Origin: Granulicella sp.
Lineage (GTDB): Bacteria > Acidobacteriota > Terriglobia > Terriglobales > Acidobacteriaceae
Direction: 5' to 3'
Assembly (NCBI GenBank): GCA_025408425.1
Contig: JANXYX010000022.1
Span: 1-52,936, forward strand
DNA: 52,936 bases
Shown: in pieces, positions 1 to 11,486 of the stretch
Position numbering within the stretch: position 1 is the first letter of the stretch
Layout: every line of letters begins with the position of its first letter
Notes under the pieces: generated by a model
Told to the model about the DNA's origin: nothing
Databases searched by the model: none
The model's input: only the letters and a program-made list of their open reading frames with translations
Position numbers and translations under genes: made by a program

Positions 1-680
1 CACCGAAGGAAGTTCATGACCGCATAGACTCCATCTTCAACGGCGGCAAGGCCGTAGATGTGGCGCTTTTTGGACGCATGCTGGCTGATATGCCTGAAAA
101 GAATCAGCACGCCGCCTGTCAGGTTGCCCACGCGATTTCGACCCATGCGGTCGAACGGGAGTTCGATTTCTATACGGCTGTGGACGATCTGAAACCAGAA
201 GACACGGCTGGCGCTGACATGATGGGAACGGTGGAGTTCAATTCGGCCTGCTTTTATCGCTATGCGGTGGTTGATTGGGAGAAATTAAAAGACAATCTTC
301 AAGGCGACGCAGAACTTTCGGAAAGAGGATTGAAGGCATTCCTTGAAGGCTTTGTGATCGCAGAGCCAACCGGCAAACAAAACACCTTTGCGGCGCATAA
401 CCCGACAGAGTTCGTGGCTGTGTCCGTGCGTCGCAACACTGCGCCACGCAACCTTGCCAACGCCTTTGAAACGGCTCTTCGTGTGGGCAAGGATGAATCG
501 TTTACCAAGAAGTCTGCAGAGAGGCTTGTCGAGAAAGCAAAGAAACTGAACGCTGTGTACGGTGGTGACGGACAAACCTTTGTGTTGAACCTCACGGAGG
601 CCAAACTTGATGGATTCGGAACATCTGTGAGCACGTTGAAGGAACTGCTGGAGAAAAGTCTCGCTGCTGTGAAGGAGTAA
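1..680 (+). CDS. cas7e: Type I-E Cascade backbone protein Cas7e (CasC/Cse4), 5' end cut by the window edge
   Basis: C-terminal part of the Cas7e subunit, six copies of which form the crRNA-binding spine of type I-E Cascade. The open frame begins at base 3 without a start codon ([20 protein letters not shown]...), so the gene starts outside the window. About 225 residues are present; the family is usually about 350. The visible [15 protein letters not shown] stretch and the downstream [10 protein letters not shown] are typical of Cse4/CasC, as is the later [10 protein letters not shown] region. It ends 3 nt before cas5e, in the standard I-E order cas7-cas5-cas6-cas1-cas2. cas3, cse1 and cse2 would be expected upstream and cannot be seen. 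The identification is firm from sequence plus synteny. Confidence 0.93.
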   Translation, partial: PKEVHDRIDSIFNGGKAVDVALFGRMLADMPEKNQHAACQVAHAISTHAVEREFDFYTAVDDLKPEDTAGADMMGTVEFNSACFYRYAVVDWEKLKDNLQGDAELSERGLKAFLEGFVIAEPTGKQNTFAAHNPTEFVAVSVRRNTAPRNLANAFETALRVGKDESFTKKSAERLVEKAKKLNAVYGGDGQTFVLNLTEAKLDGFGTSVSTLKELLEKSLAAVKE

Positions 681-683
681 ATT

Positions 684-1364
684 ATGCCCACTCTGTTGCT
701 TCGTCTGGTTGGTCCTATGCAGTCGTGGGGAATCACCAGCCGCTTTGACCAGCGTGATACCGGGAGGGAGCCCAGCAAGTCCGGTGTGACTGGATTGCTC
801 GCAGCAGCGATGGGAATTGATCGCGAGAATTGGACCGATCTGGAACCGCTCGCTCGCCTGTCAATGGGTGTCCGTCACGACCGGCCCGGAGTTCCAAAGT
901 GTGATTACCAGACTGCGCAGCACATCATTTCGGCTGATAGGTCGAAGATCCACGACACGGCCGTGACTGCCCGAGACTATCTGGCCGACGCAGCCTTCCT
1001 GGTTGGGTTAGTAGGCGAAGACCGTACTCTTCTGGAACGAATACATGCTGCGCTGCGCAATCCCGTCTGGCCTCTAGCCCTGGGCCGAAAATCCTATGTG
1101 TCATCCGAGTCGATCTGGATGGAGAACGCTGTGCAGGATGTACCGTTGCGCGAGGCGTTGGCACGGTGCCCGTGGATCGCTACGCTGCGGAAATGGGAAG
1201 AACTGCCTGAGAAGTTATTGGCCTCTTTCGAGTCCGAGGACGGTTCGGGCGTACTCAAGATGGACCAACTGCTGTCGTCGTTTGCTGAACGGCGCTTCGG
1301 CGCGCGGTTTGTATACTCGGAATGGATTCCTTTCCCTCAGGGGGTGACGCATGTTTCTGCATAG
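684..1364 (+). CDS. cas5e: Type I-E Cascade subunit Cas5e (CasD)
   Basis: 226-residue Cas5e, the Cascade subunit that caps the 5' handle of the crRNA. The N-terminus MPTLLLRLVGPMQSWG matches the typical Cas5 start, in which a short beta strand leads into a G-P-(L/M)-Q-S-W-G motif. Length fits the family (about 220-240). The start is 3 nt after the cas7e stop, and the end overlaps the cas6e start by 14 nt, which implies translational coupling within one operon. No frameshift or missing core is apparent, so the interference module looks intact in the part seen here, unlike the adaptation module downstream. Confidence 0.93.
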   Translation: MPTLLLRLVGPMQSWGITSRFDQRDTGREPSKSGVTGLLAAAMGIDRENWTDLEPLARLSMGVRHDRPGVPKCDYQTAQHIISADRSKIHDTAVTARDYLADAAFLVGLVGEDRTLLERIHAALRNPVWPLALGRKSYVSSESIWMENAVQDVPLREALARCPWIATLRKWEELPEKLLASFESEDGSGVLKMDQLLSSFAERRFGARFVYSEWIPFPQGVTHVSA

Positions 1365-2025
1365 AATCCATCTTGACCCGCGCTGTCGTGAGGCCCGGCG
1401 CGATCTGGCAGACCCGTATCAACTCCATGCCACTTTGTGTCGCGCATTTAGCCCGCCGGATCGTAAATGCCCGGAAGGTGCAATCTTATGGAGGCTCGAG
1501 CCGGAGACCGATTCCGATGGGTGTCCACGGGTTCTCGTTCAGAGTCGGACGATCCCAGACTGGGAGGACATAGGTGTAAAAGGATGGCTAGCGAAGACCG
1601 ATCCTCCTGTTGATTTGAAGAGTCGTTTGAAACTCAATGCACTCGCAATCGGCCAGCGCTTTCGTTTTAGACTGCGAGCCAATCCTTGCGTCACTCGTGC
1701 TGGCAAGCGGTTGGGCTTGCTGCGACTAGAGGAACAAGAACAGTGGATTGCGCGAAAAGGCCACTTGCACGGGTTTGCACTTCCACTACTGCCTTCCTTC
1801 GATCTTTTGGAAGTGAGTCCAGATCGGATTGATGTACGGGTTTCTCAAGAACAGATGCTCAGTGGCACCCAGCATCACGGAAACGCAATTCGTATTTTCT
1901 CGGTTTTGTACGACGGTGTCATGACAGTGATCGACGCGAATGCATTTGTGAAGGTGCTGCATACGGGTATTGGACACGGCAAAGCCTTAGGGCTTGGGCT
2001 TCTTTCCGTAGCACCGATAGCATGA
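1351..2025 (+). CDS. cas6e: Type I-E CRISPR pre-crRNA endoribonuclease Cas6e (CasE/Cse3)
   Basis: 224-residue Cas6e, which cuts the CRISPR transcript in each repeat and stays on the 3' hairpin. The N-terminal MFLHRIHLDP and the C-terminal glycine-rich loop GIGHGKALGLGLLSV match the family; the loop is the equivalent of the common G-I-G-x-x-K-A-F-G-x-G-L-L motif. His26 (in YQLHATLCR) is placed like the catalytic histidine. It overlaps cas5e by 14 nt and precedes cas1e by 24 nt. An intact processing enzyme implies that a CRISPR array exists, or once existed, but none is in this window. Confidence 0.92.
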   Translation: MFLHRIHLDPRCREARRDLADPYQLHATLCRAFSPPDRKCPEGAILWRLEPETDSDGCPRVLVQSRTIPDWEDIGVKGWLAKTDPPVDLKSRLKLNALAIGQRFRFRLRANPCVTRAGKRLGLLRLEEQEQWIARKGHLHGFALPLLPSFDLLEVSPDRIDVRVSQEQMLSGTQHHGNAIRIFSVLYDGVMTVIDANAFVKVLHTGIGHGKALGLGLLSVAPIA

Positions 2026-2049
2026 CGTGAATAGGATTGGAGTCTTTGC

Positions 2050-2957
2050 ATGGCTGACATGCTGCCCCCGCTCAAACCCATTGCCATCAAAGAACGTCTG
2101 TCTGTGCTCTATATTGAGTATGGTCAACTCGATGTCCTCGACGGGGCTTTTGTGGTCGTGGACAAAAACGGTGTGCGTACGCATATCCCTGTTGGGGGTG
2201 TCGTGTGTTTGATGCTGGAGCCTGGCACACGGGTGTCTCACGCAGCCTGCGCCCTGGCGGCTCGTGCAGGTACGTTGCTGGTGTGGATAGGGGAGGCTGG
2301 TGTTCGCCTCTACTCGGCGGGACAACCCGGGGGTGCCCGTGCCGACCGACTTCTGTATCAAGCCAAGCTGGCACTCGACGATGAATTACGGTTGAAAGTT
2401 GTGCGCAAGATGTATGCGTTGCGGTTCGGCGAAGAGCCCCCGCAACGCCGCTCTGTGGATCAATTGCGTGGGATTGAAGGCGCGCGGGTACGTGAGACCT
2501 ATAAACGCCTCGCGGCCCAATGCGGCGTGGAATGGAAAGCTCGTAACTATGACACCAGTGAATGGGAGAAGAGCGACTTGCCGAATCGCTGCTTGTCCGC
2601 CGCCACATCCTGCTTATATGGCGTCACGGAGGCGGCCGTCCTGGCCGCAGGGTATGCGCCAGCCATTGGCTTCATCCATACCGGCAAGCCGCTCTCCTTC
2701 GTTTACGACGTGGCCGATGTCTATAAATTCGAGACAGTTATTCCCCTGGCCTTCCGTGTTGCCGCCCGCAATCCGGTGAATCCTGAGCAACAAGTCCGCC
2801 TGGGCTGCCGTGACATTTTCCGTGAAACCAAACTATTAGAGCGCATCATTCCTGGCATCGAGGACATGCTGGCAGCGGGCGAAATCCCACGGCCAAAAGC
2901 CTTTGAAGAGCAAGTCCTTCCGGCCATCCCCAACGAGGAGAACATCGGCGATGCTGG

Positions 2958-2970
<13 letters not shown>
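2050..2970 (+). CDS. cas1e: Type I-E CRISPR integrase Cas1e
   Basis: 306-residue Cas1e, the catalytic subunit of the Cas1-Cas2 spacer integrase. The metal-binding residues can be located: Glu143 in GIEGARVR, His210 in IGFIHTGK, and Asp220/Asp223 in VYDVADVYK. They correspond to E. coli Cas1 E141, H208, D218 and D221. Length is normal for I-E. The last 20 nt overlap the cas2e start at 2951, as usual in I-E operons. Cas1 itself looks intact to its stop codon, but its partner cas2e is broken about 25 nt beyond that stop, so spacer acquisition from this locus is probably lost unless an intact cas2 lies elsewhere. Confidence 0.94.
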
Positions 2971-4607
<1,637 letters not shown>

Positions 4608-4671
4608 TTAAAGTTCCTCGTTTATAGCAACACCTCTTTATGATGCGTTGACTCGGTGTCGCAGCTATCTT

Positions 4672-5730
4672 TTATTGGGCGCTATAGGGAACCGTCTCTC
4701 CAGTGCGCTCATTGACGACAGAAAAGCTGCCATCACGCCGCCCGATCAGTTCCAGCGAGTGCCCTGAATCCGGTCCAGCCAGGTTTGCAATCCGCTTCTC
4801 CGCGACGTTATGGGCGGCATCGCTGCCCTCAGCCGTATGCACCTGCCACAGGTCGCCCTTGCCACCTGCTATCCGCGGCGAAGCCTCGACGACGGTCCAG
4901 GCGGGCTGGGAGCCACCCTTCTGGGCGCCGTTGTCCATAATTGCCACACGCGGAGCGACCGCGGTTACCAACGCCTCACTGCCGCTGCGATCCATCCCGT
5001 GGTGGCTGACGATATACACATCTACCTTGCCCAGCTTGTCCACGGGACACATCAACGGCCGTTCCTTTGCCCAGGTAAGGTCGCCCAGGTCGAGAATCCG
5101 CAACTTGCCGAACGTAATCATCATGCCCAGCGAGCGGTCATTCTCGCTCTTCTCCTCGTCGCGCATCGGTGTCGACTCGCACGCGGCGTTCGTCCCGCCG
5201 GCGCCACCGCCAGCCAACTGCTTGCCAATCACATCTCCGTTTCCGCTTACAACCTCTACCCGCATGCCTTTGATCGGCAGCACGTCACCCGGCTTCACCG
5301 ACAGCCGCGCATATTTTCCAGCTGAAACGGTCTTCTGGTAGGCCTCCCAGGCGGTGGTTGTGGCGGCGTCGTTGGTCTCGGTATTGTCGCCGTGGTCGAT
5401 AAACCGTCCGATCGGCATCTTGGCTGCCAGCTGCGGAACTCCGCCAACATGGTCGATGTGGAAGTGCGTAATCAGCACATTGTCGATCTTGCCCACGCCT
5501 GCTTTCTTGCACAGCTCCACAATCCGGTCGGCATCGCGGCCATTGAAGCCAGGCCATCCGGTATCGACCAGCAGGCTCTCGCCCTTGGGTGTCACAAACA
5601 GCGTCGCCTGCCCACCTTCTACATCTGCAAAGTAAACCCGCAGAGCACCCTTGTCCTGCGCCTTCGCTGCACCCGCAGCCACACCCATCGCCAACAGACC
5701 TGCTACTGCCAACCGTCCAAAACGCTGCAT
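4672..5730 (-). CDS. Secreted metallo-beta-lactamase-fold hydrolase (ComEC-like MBL domain)
   Basis: 352-residue protein with a clear signal peptide (MQRFGRLAVAGLLAMGVAAG...AKA). The mature part starts with LRVYFADVEGGQATLF and LLVDTGWPG. The metal-binding motif HFHIDHVGG follows, with a later ISHHGMDRSG segment. This order matches the MBL domain also found in ComEC and in free-standing periplasmic hydrolases. The substrate cannot be read from the sequence; phosphodiesterase or nuclease-like activity is possible, and a lactamase role is not implied. AGGAG sits 8 nt before the ATG. It is divergent from acnA and separated by 240 nt. In that space a 22-codon reading frame (5796-5864) was seen but lacks a well-placed ribosome site. 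Confidence 0.85.
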   Translation of the reverse strand: MQRFGRLAVAGLLAMGVAAGAAKAQDKGALRVYFADVEGGQATLFVTPKGESLLVDTGWPGFNGRDADRIVELCKKAGVGKIDNVLITHFHIDHVGGVPQLAAKMPIGRFIDHGDNTETNDAATTTAWEAYQKTVSAGKYARLSVKPGDVLPIKGMRVEVVSGNGDVIGKQLAGGGAGGTNAACESTPMRDEEKSENDRSLGMMITFGKLRILDLGDLTWAKERPLMCPVDKLGKVDVYIVSHHGMDRSGSEALVTAVAPRVAIMDNGAQKGGSQPAWTVVEASPRIAGGKGDLWQVHTAEGSDAAHNVAEKRIANLAGPDSGHSLELIGRRDGSFSVVNERTGETVPYSAQ

Positions 5731-5969
5731 CTAAAATTCTCCTCGAATTTGAAAACACTCGCCACCGGTCTCCGGAGGGCGATAGAATCATCGCATGAGT
5801 CTGCGCGTCCTTGCCTTCTTCAAGCGCTTTCGTCTCGGCCACCACGACCGCGGCCGTTACTAGTCCTACTTCATCCCTCTCTGCTAATCTTTCCCCGCCC
5901 GCCGTCAGCCGTCTCGCAACGCGCTGGCCTTCAAAACCGCGCCAGCCAAAGCGCCAGAGGATCATTCCG

Positions 5970-8849
5970 ATGAGCACCCAGCACCCCGACTCCTTCCACT
6001 CTGCCTCCACCCTTACCAGCGGTAATACGACGGTCAATCTGTTCCGGCTCGATGCGCTGAAGGGAATCAACCTCGCCCGCCTGCCGTTCTCACTGCGCAT
6101 CCTGCTGGAGAACCTCCTGCGCCATGAAGATGGACGTACGGTGACAGCGGACGATATCAAGTTCCTGGCCAACTGGGACCCGCAGGCGGAACCCTCCCGC
6201 GAGATCGCCTACATGCCCGCCCGTGTCCTGATGCAGGACTTCACCGGCGTCCCCGCCATCGTCGATCTCGCCGCCATGCGCGACGCCATGCGCGATCTGG
6301 GTGGCGACCCCGAGAAGATCAATCCGCTGCAGCCCGCAGAGCTGGTAATCGACCACTCCGTGCAGGTCGACGAGTTCGGCGTGCTCCGAGCCTATGACAT
6401 CAACGCCGCGCTGGAGTTCCAGCGCAACCGCGAACGCTACGCCTTCCTCAAGTGGGGCCAGACGGCCTTTACCAACTTCTCCGCTGTTCCGCCGGGCATG
6501 GGCATCTGCCACCAGGTCAATCTGGAGTATCTGGCTCGCGTCGTCTTCACCACCCAGCCAGACGCCGACGGAAAAGTCACCGCCTACCCTGACACTCTCG
6601 TCGGCACCGACTCCCACACCACCATGATCAACGGTCTGGGTGTACTTGGATGGGGCGTCGGCGGCATCGAGGCTGAGGCTGCCATGCTCGGCCAGCCGGT
6701 TTCGATGTTGGTTCCGCAGGTCGTCGGCTACCGCCTCACCGGCAAGTTGATCGAGGGCACCACCGCCACCGACCTCGTCCTTACCATCACCGAGGCGCTC
6801 CGCAAATTTGGCGTCGTTGGCAAGTTCGTTGAGTTCTACGGCCCCGGCATCGCAGAGCTGCCGCTCGCCGATCGCGCCACCATCGCCAACATGGCGCCAG
6901 AGTACGGTGCCACCTGCGGCATCTTCCCCGTCGACGCCGAGACCCTCAGGTACCTTGCACTTACCGGAAGAACGGAAGAGCAGATCGCCCTGGTCGAGGC
7001 CTACTATCGCGCCCAGGGGATGTTCCACACCGCCGATGCGCCCGAGGCGGAGTATTCTGCCAGCATCTCCCTGGACCTTGCTACGGTTCGGCCCTCGGTT
7101 GCCGGCCCCAAGCGCCCCCAGGATCGGGTGCTACTGCCCGAGGTGGCTTCCAGCTTCAGCTATCAACTGCCGGCGCTACTCGGTCCCAATGGCAACTCTC
7201 AGTCGGCCCGCCAGATGGTTCGCTGGGAGGGTGAAGGTGGGATGCCCTCATTGACAGGCGATCTCACCAGCAGCGTGGGAACCCCTGCGGCAGTCGTTGA
7301 AGCGCCGATTGTCCCGGTTGTCACCTTAGAGAACGACGGCACGCTCGAAGCCCCGCATGTCTCCATTCGCAGCCGCTTCGGCATCGACCCCGACCCGTAC
7401 CTTACGCACGGCAGCATCGTTATAGCTGCTATCACCAGCTGCACCAACACCTCGAATCCATACGTTATGATCGCCGCCGGACTGCTGGCGAAGAAGGCGG
7501 TCGAGAAGGGCCTCAAGACCCCTCCCTGGGTCAAGACCTCGCTTGCGCCGGGCTCCCGCGTCGTCACCGACTACTACGTCAAGGCTGGTCTGATGCAGTA
7601 TCTTGATGCGCTCCGCTTCCAGGTCGTCGGCTACGGCTGTACTACCTGCATCGGCAACTCCGGCCCACTCCCCACCGACGTCTCGAAGTCGATCGAGGAT
7701 CACGGTCTGGTTGCCGTCTCGGTACTCTCCGGCAATCGCAACTTTGAGGGCCGCATCTCACCCGAGGTCCGCGCCAACTACCTGATGAGCCCTCCGCTGG
7801 TCGTCGCCTACGCGCTCGCCGGCCACATCAGCCACAACTTCGAGACTGACCCACTGGGCAAGGATAAGGACGGCAACCCTGTCTTCCTCAAGGACATCTG
7901 GCCCACCCAGGCCGAGGTCTCTGCCACCGTCGCCAGTTCGATCGACTCCGAGATGTTCCGCCACCAGTACAGCACCGTCTCCGACGGCGACCAGAACTGG
8001 CAGCACCTCAAGTTCCCCGAGGGCGAGACCTACGGCTGGGAGCCGGACTCCACCTACATCCGTAAGGCCCCCTACTTTGATGGCATGCCCGCCACTCCCG
8101 AACCCGTAAAGGACATCCACGGTGCGCGCATACTGGCTGTCCTTGGCGACAGCGTCACCACCGACCACATCTCGCCGGCTGGTTCCATCAAGCTCAACGG
8201 CCCGGCAGGGAAGTACCTCACCGACCACGGTGTGAAACCGGCTGACTTCAACAGCTACGGCAGCCGCCGCGGCAATCACGAGGTCATGGTCCGCGGTACG
8301 TTCGCCAACGTGCGGTTGCGGAACAAACTAGCTCCCGGAACCGAAGGCGGCGTCACGCGCTTGTTGCCTGAGGACATCCCGATGTCGATCTACGATGCCT
8401 CGGTGGCCTATGCGGAACGCGGTACTCCACTCGCCATCCTTGCCGGCAAGGAGTACGGCTCTGGCTCTTCGCGTGACTGGGCAGCCAAGGGCCCCCGCCT
8501 ATTGGGTATCCGCTTCGTCATTGCGGAGAGCTACGAGCGCATTCACCGCTCCAACCTGGTCGGTATGGGCATCCTCCCGCTTCAGTTCCTGCCCGGTCAG
8601 AACGTCGAATCGCTCCACCTTACCGGTGGAGAAGTCTTCGCCATTGGTGACACCCCTGGCGCGCTCAAAGCTATGCTCGACAGCAAATTCGCCGATGGCA
8701 AGCTCATCTCCGTCTTCGCTGAATCCGACCTCGGCAAGACCATCGAGTTCTCCGCCACCGTCCGCATCGATACCCCGCAGGAGATCCTCTACTACCAGCA
8801 CGGCGGCATCCTGCAATACGTCCTGCGCCAACTCGCCGGAAAAGCGTAA
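5970..8849 (+). CDS. acnA: Aconitate hydratase A
   Basis: Cytoplasmic TCA-cycle aconitase that interconverts citrate and isocitrate using a [4Fe-4S] cluster. At 959 residues it is somewhat longer than E. coli AcnA. Cluster ligands are Cys491 (TSCTNTSNP) and Cys557/Cys560 ([12 protein letters not shown]). Other signatures are [15 protein letters not shown] and the swivel-domain [15 protein letters not shown]. The frame is open upstream to 5811, but that extension is Ser/Pro/Ala-rich and unlike the family. The start at 5970 is preferred because AGAGG precedes it by 9 nt and the protein then begins [11 protein letters not shown], close to the expected start. A strong bidirectional terminator follows. 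Confidence 0.95.
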   Translation: MSTQHPDSFHSASTLTSGNTTVNLFRLDALKGINLARLPFSLRILLENLLRHEDGRTVTADDIKFLANWDPQAEPSREIAYMPARVLMQDFTGVPAIVDLAAMRDAMRDLGGDPEKINPLQPAELVIDHSVQVDEFGVLRAYDINAALEFQRNRERYAFLKWGQTAFTNFSAVPPGMGICHQVNLEYLARVVFTTQPDADGKVTAYPDTLVGTDSHTTMINGLGVLGWGVGGIEAEAAMLGQPVSMLVPQVVGYRLTGKLIEGTTATDLVLTITEALRKFGVVGKFVEFYGPGIAELPLADRATIANMAPEYGATCGIFPVDAETLRYLALTGRTEEQIALVEAYYRAQGMFHTADAPEAEYSASISLDLATVRPSVAGPKRPQDRVLLPEVASSFSYQLPALLGPNGNSQSARQMVRWEGEGGMPSLTGDLTSSVGTPAAVVEAPIVPVVTLENDGTLEAPHVSIRSRFGIDPDPYLTHGSIVIAAITSCTNTSNPYVMIAAGLLAKKAVEKGLKTPPWVKTSLAPGSRVVTDYYVKAGLMQYLDALRFQVVGYGCTTCIGNSGPLPTDVSKSIEDHGLVAVSVLSGNRNFEGRISPEVRANYLMSPPLVVAYALAGHISHNFETDPLGKDKDGNPVFLKDIWPTQAEVSATVASSIDSEMFRHQYSTVSDGDQNWQHLKFPEGETYGWEPDSTYIRKAPYFDGMPATPEPVKDIHGARILAVLGDSVTTDHISPAGSIKLNGPAGKYLTDHGVKPADFNSYGSRRGNHEVMVRGTFANVRLRNKLAPGTEGGVTRLLPEDIPMSIYDASVAYAERGTPLAILAGKEYGSGSSRDWAAKGPRLLGIRFVIAESYERIHRSNLVGMGILPLQFLPGQNVESLHLTGGEVFAIGDTPGALKAMLDSKFADGKLISVFAESDLGKTIEFSATVRIDTPQEILYYQHGGILQYVLRQLAGKA

Positions 8850-8871
8850 CCAACCCTGTTGCACAAACCCC

Positions 8872-8902
8872 AAAAGGCCGCGCTCCCGAAGCGCGGCCTT
8901 TT
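8872..8902. terminator. Bidirectional rho-independent terminator
   Basis: Perfect 13-bp inverted repeat AAAAGGCCGCGCT / AGCGCGGCCTTTT with a 5-nt loop, ending in T runs on both strands. It lies between convergent acnA (ends 8849) and the serine hydrolase remnant (ends 8929) and can serve both. Confidence 0.9.
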
Positions 8903-8928
8903 GATTTGTTCGTCCTGTCGTCGAATCT

Positions 8929-10343
8929 CTAGGTCTTGCCCTCCACCAGAAACTGCTCCAGCTTGCCATCCCTGGTTGTGTAGGTCGTCACTACAACACT
9001 CGTACCCCCACCAAACGTCACCTCGAACTTCCGGAACGTCATGCCGCCGCGCAGCTGTTCGCCAGATGCCTTCACGGTCTTCACCTCGCCCAGCTTTCCA
9101 AGGCTGCTGCTGAAGTCTCCAATCGTCTCTGGAGAAAAGTAGAAGTTGCAATCTTCGGTAAACAGGCTGCGATCAATCTTTCCCACCTGCAGTTCACTCA
9201 GAATCACCGCTACCTGCGCCGCTGCCGGGGGAGGAGTCGCAACCGCAGCCGCTGTGCTCGATCCAGCCAGTACCAGTGGAGCCACCGCCGCGCAATCGCA
9301 CCCGCTGCCGAGCTTGCCTCCTGGTTCGTCAGCACTGCAATCGCCACCTTATCGTCAGGAAATACCGTATTCTGCGCCACGAATCCGCCCACTTCCCCCG
9401 AGTGCGTGATCACACGTCGGCCATCGCGCACGATGACGCTCACCCCCAGTCCGTATCCGGTAGCGGTGCCATCCTTTAGCTTCATGTCGGTCTCGAACGC
9501 TTCGTAGCTGGCTGGTTTCAGCAGCGTACGGTCGATCACGCTGATGTCCCACTGCAGCAGGTCCGCCACCGGCATCGCCAGGCTGGCATCACCGTAGTAC
9601 CACCCCGGAGCCTCGAGAATCGCTGGACGAACAGGTGCGAGCGCATTTTGCATGTAGCCCTGTGGCTCCACCTTGTCGCGTTCCGTATCAAGATTCAAAG
9701 CTCCACTCAGCCCCACCGGATGCAGCACCCGCGTCGAGAGGAACTCCCAGTACGGCACCCCGCTCGCTTTCTCCACAATCAAGGCAGCGAGTACAAAATT
9801 CGTATTGCTGTACTGCCACTTCGTCCCCGGATCAAAGTCCAGCGGCTTCTCCGCCCACACATGCACCAGGTCCAGCGGTTTGATCGGCTTCATCCAGGCA
9901 GGAATCGTATAGTCCTGCGGCGCATAGTCCTGATAACCGCTCGTATGGGTCAGCAGGTTGCGGAGCGTCACTTCATTCGCACGCGTCAGCTCCGGATACC
10001 ACTTGCTCACTGGATCATCAAGCGTCAGCTTGCCATCTTCGGCCAGCAGCAGGAGACACGTTGCCGTGAACTGCTTCGAGATCGACCCAATGGGATAGTG
10101 CATCCCGGCCGCAGCCGCCAGCGGAGGTGCCAGACGTGCCTGTCCGTAGCCCGCCGTGTAGACCACGCGCCCACCCTGCACCACGCCCAGCGTTGCGCTC
10201 GGTACCCCGGTCTTGTCCATCACCTGCTTTACCGCCGCGTCGATCTTTCCCTTCAACTCCGGCGAAACCTGCTGCGCGCGCAACCCTGCGCTGGTGGTGA
10301 TCAACAAACATGCAGAAGCGGTCCAGACCGTAAAACGTCCCAT
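8929..10343 (-). pseudogene. Secreted serine hydrolase / beta-lactamase-related protein, broken by a frameshift near 9290
   Basis: Residues 1-24 form a signal peptide. The penicillin-binding-type hydrolase motifs follow: S87-I-S-K90 (SxxK), YSNTNF (YxN) and THSGEVGG. The first frame runs from 10343 to 9210, but after NQEASSAAGAIA it turns into Arg/Leu/Trp-rich nonsense. The -1 frame continues sensibly from about 9285 (VAPLVLAGSSTAAA...) through a small C-terminal domain to a stop at 8929, with a further 118 residues. One missing base between about 9283 and 9300 restores a single protein of about 475 residues. It may be a true pseudogene, a sequencing error, or two products. The substrate is unknown; the family includes esterases and D-Ala-D-Ala-peptide hydrolases. 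Confidence 0.78.
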
Positions 10344-10412
10344 GTTGGCTCCTCGAAGTAGTTTTGTGCAGGCGATTCCAGCCCGAAGTCTAGCATCGCG
10401 GATTATTACGCC

Positions 10413-11369
10413 CTAGAGAAAATGCACGCCGGTCATGTCCTGGCAGACGCTCCACAGTCGTGCTGCCACTGCAGCATCCCGTGCCTGGGGAGCTACCTGC
10501 GCGTCACCGACATCTCCGCCACGCATCTCCTGGAAGCCCTGTGGTCCGTAGTACCCGCCTCCCACCGCTCCCGGGGAGGTTGCCGCGTACAGTGTTGGCA
10601 ACGCACCCTCCGCGTCCGAGTTCAGCAGTGCGCCAATCGTCTGAGCAATCACCTTCTCCGCGATGTGAGCGAGTCCTGTGCTGGAGCCCACCTTGAACAA
10701 GCTCGTCTCCGCCACGCCTGGATGCGCGGCCATACTCAGCAAGCCAGAAGATCTTGCCTCCAGCCGCTGCTCCATCTCAAACGCGAACATCAGGTCGGCC
10801 AGCTTCGACTGCTGGTACGCCGCCATCGGCGAATAGCCGTTGCGGAACTGCAGATCGTCAAAGTTGATTCGTCCCCGCTTGTGCGCGATCGAAGCCACCG
10901 TCACGACTCTTGGTCTATGCTCTGCATCGGTGGCTGCCGCGGCGGACATCTCCAGTGCTGGCATCAGCAGGCCCGTCAGCGCGAAGTGTCCCAAAACATT
11001 TGTGCCAAATTGCAGCTCAAATCCGTCTTTGGTCTCCAGCCGTTTCGCCGGAGCCATCACCCCGGCATTATTGATCAGCAAATCCAGCGGCAGTCCCTTG
11101 GACAACTCGGCTGCGGCCACCTCCCGCACCGATGCAAGCGAAGCCAGATCGAGCAATACCAACTCGATCTTTGCTCCCGGAGCCTCTGTCCGGAGTCGGT
11201 CCAGCGCAGATTCTCCACGCTGCCGATCGCGGCACGCCAACACCACCTCTGCACCCTTCCGGGCGAGCTTCAAGGCTGTCGGATAACCAATTCCACTGTT
11301 TGCGCCGGTGATAAGAACTCGCCTGCCAGCCTGCGAAGGAATGTCGGTTGCCGTCCAATGCTTGGTCAT
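10413..11369 (-). CDS. Short-chain dehydrogenase/reductase, retinol dehydrogenase-like
   Basis: 318-residue SDR with the full Rossmann signature: TGANSGIG at residues 21-28 (NAD(P) binding), LLINNAGVM, and the active-site YQQSK. The layout (RRVLITGANSGIG, ACRDRQRGE, DLLINNAGVM, TNVLGHFALT) resembles the retinol dehydrogenase/WW-domain oxidoreductase group common in soil bacteria. It is probably cytoplasmic; no signal peptide is seen. The substrate cannot be assigned. It is a single gene, 69 nt upstream of the serine hydrolase on the same strand, and divergent from the membrane sensor at 11487. Confidence 0.88.
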   Translation of the reverse strand: MTKHWTATDIPSQAGRRVLITGANSGIGYPTALKLARKGAEVVLACRDRQRGESALDRLRTEAPGAKIELVLLDLASLASVREVAAAELSKGLPLDLLINNAGVMAPAKRLETKDGFELQFGTNVLGHFALTGLLMPALEMSAAAATDAEHRPRVVTVASIAHKRGRINFDDLQFRNGYSPMAAYQQSKLADLMFAFEMEQRLEARSSGLLSMAAHPGVAETSLFKVGSSTGLAHIAEKVIAQTIGALLNSDAEGALPTLYAATSPGAVGGGYYGPQGFQEMRGGDVGDAQVAPQARDAAVAARLWSVCQDMTGVHFL

Positions 11370-11486
11370 ATCTGTCTTGGATGCGGCTGCGACGGATAGG
11401 TCACAGTTCTATTCACCTGTTCTGCAGGGCTTCTGCGCAAAAGTTTTCACGCCATCTAGTGATAGATTGGCTGCATTCACCCTCTT

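Noticed and set aside
5811..5969. N-terminal extension of aconitase
   Set aside because: Ser/Pro-rich sequence unlike the family; the ATG at 5970 has a ribosome site and gives the expected start.
6090..7028. 312-residue - strand frame inside acnA
   Set aside because: Antisense shadow of a strongly conserved gene; composition reflects GC-rich codon use.
10422..11399. 325-residue + strand frame over the SDR gene
   Set aside because: Antisense of an SDR with complete motifs.
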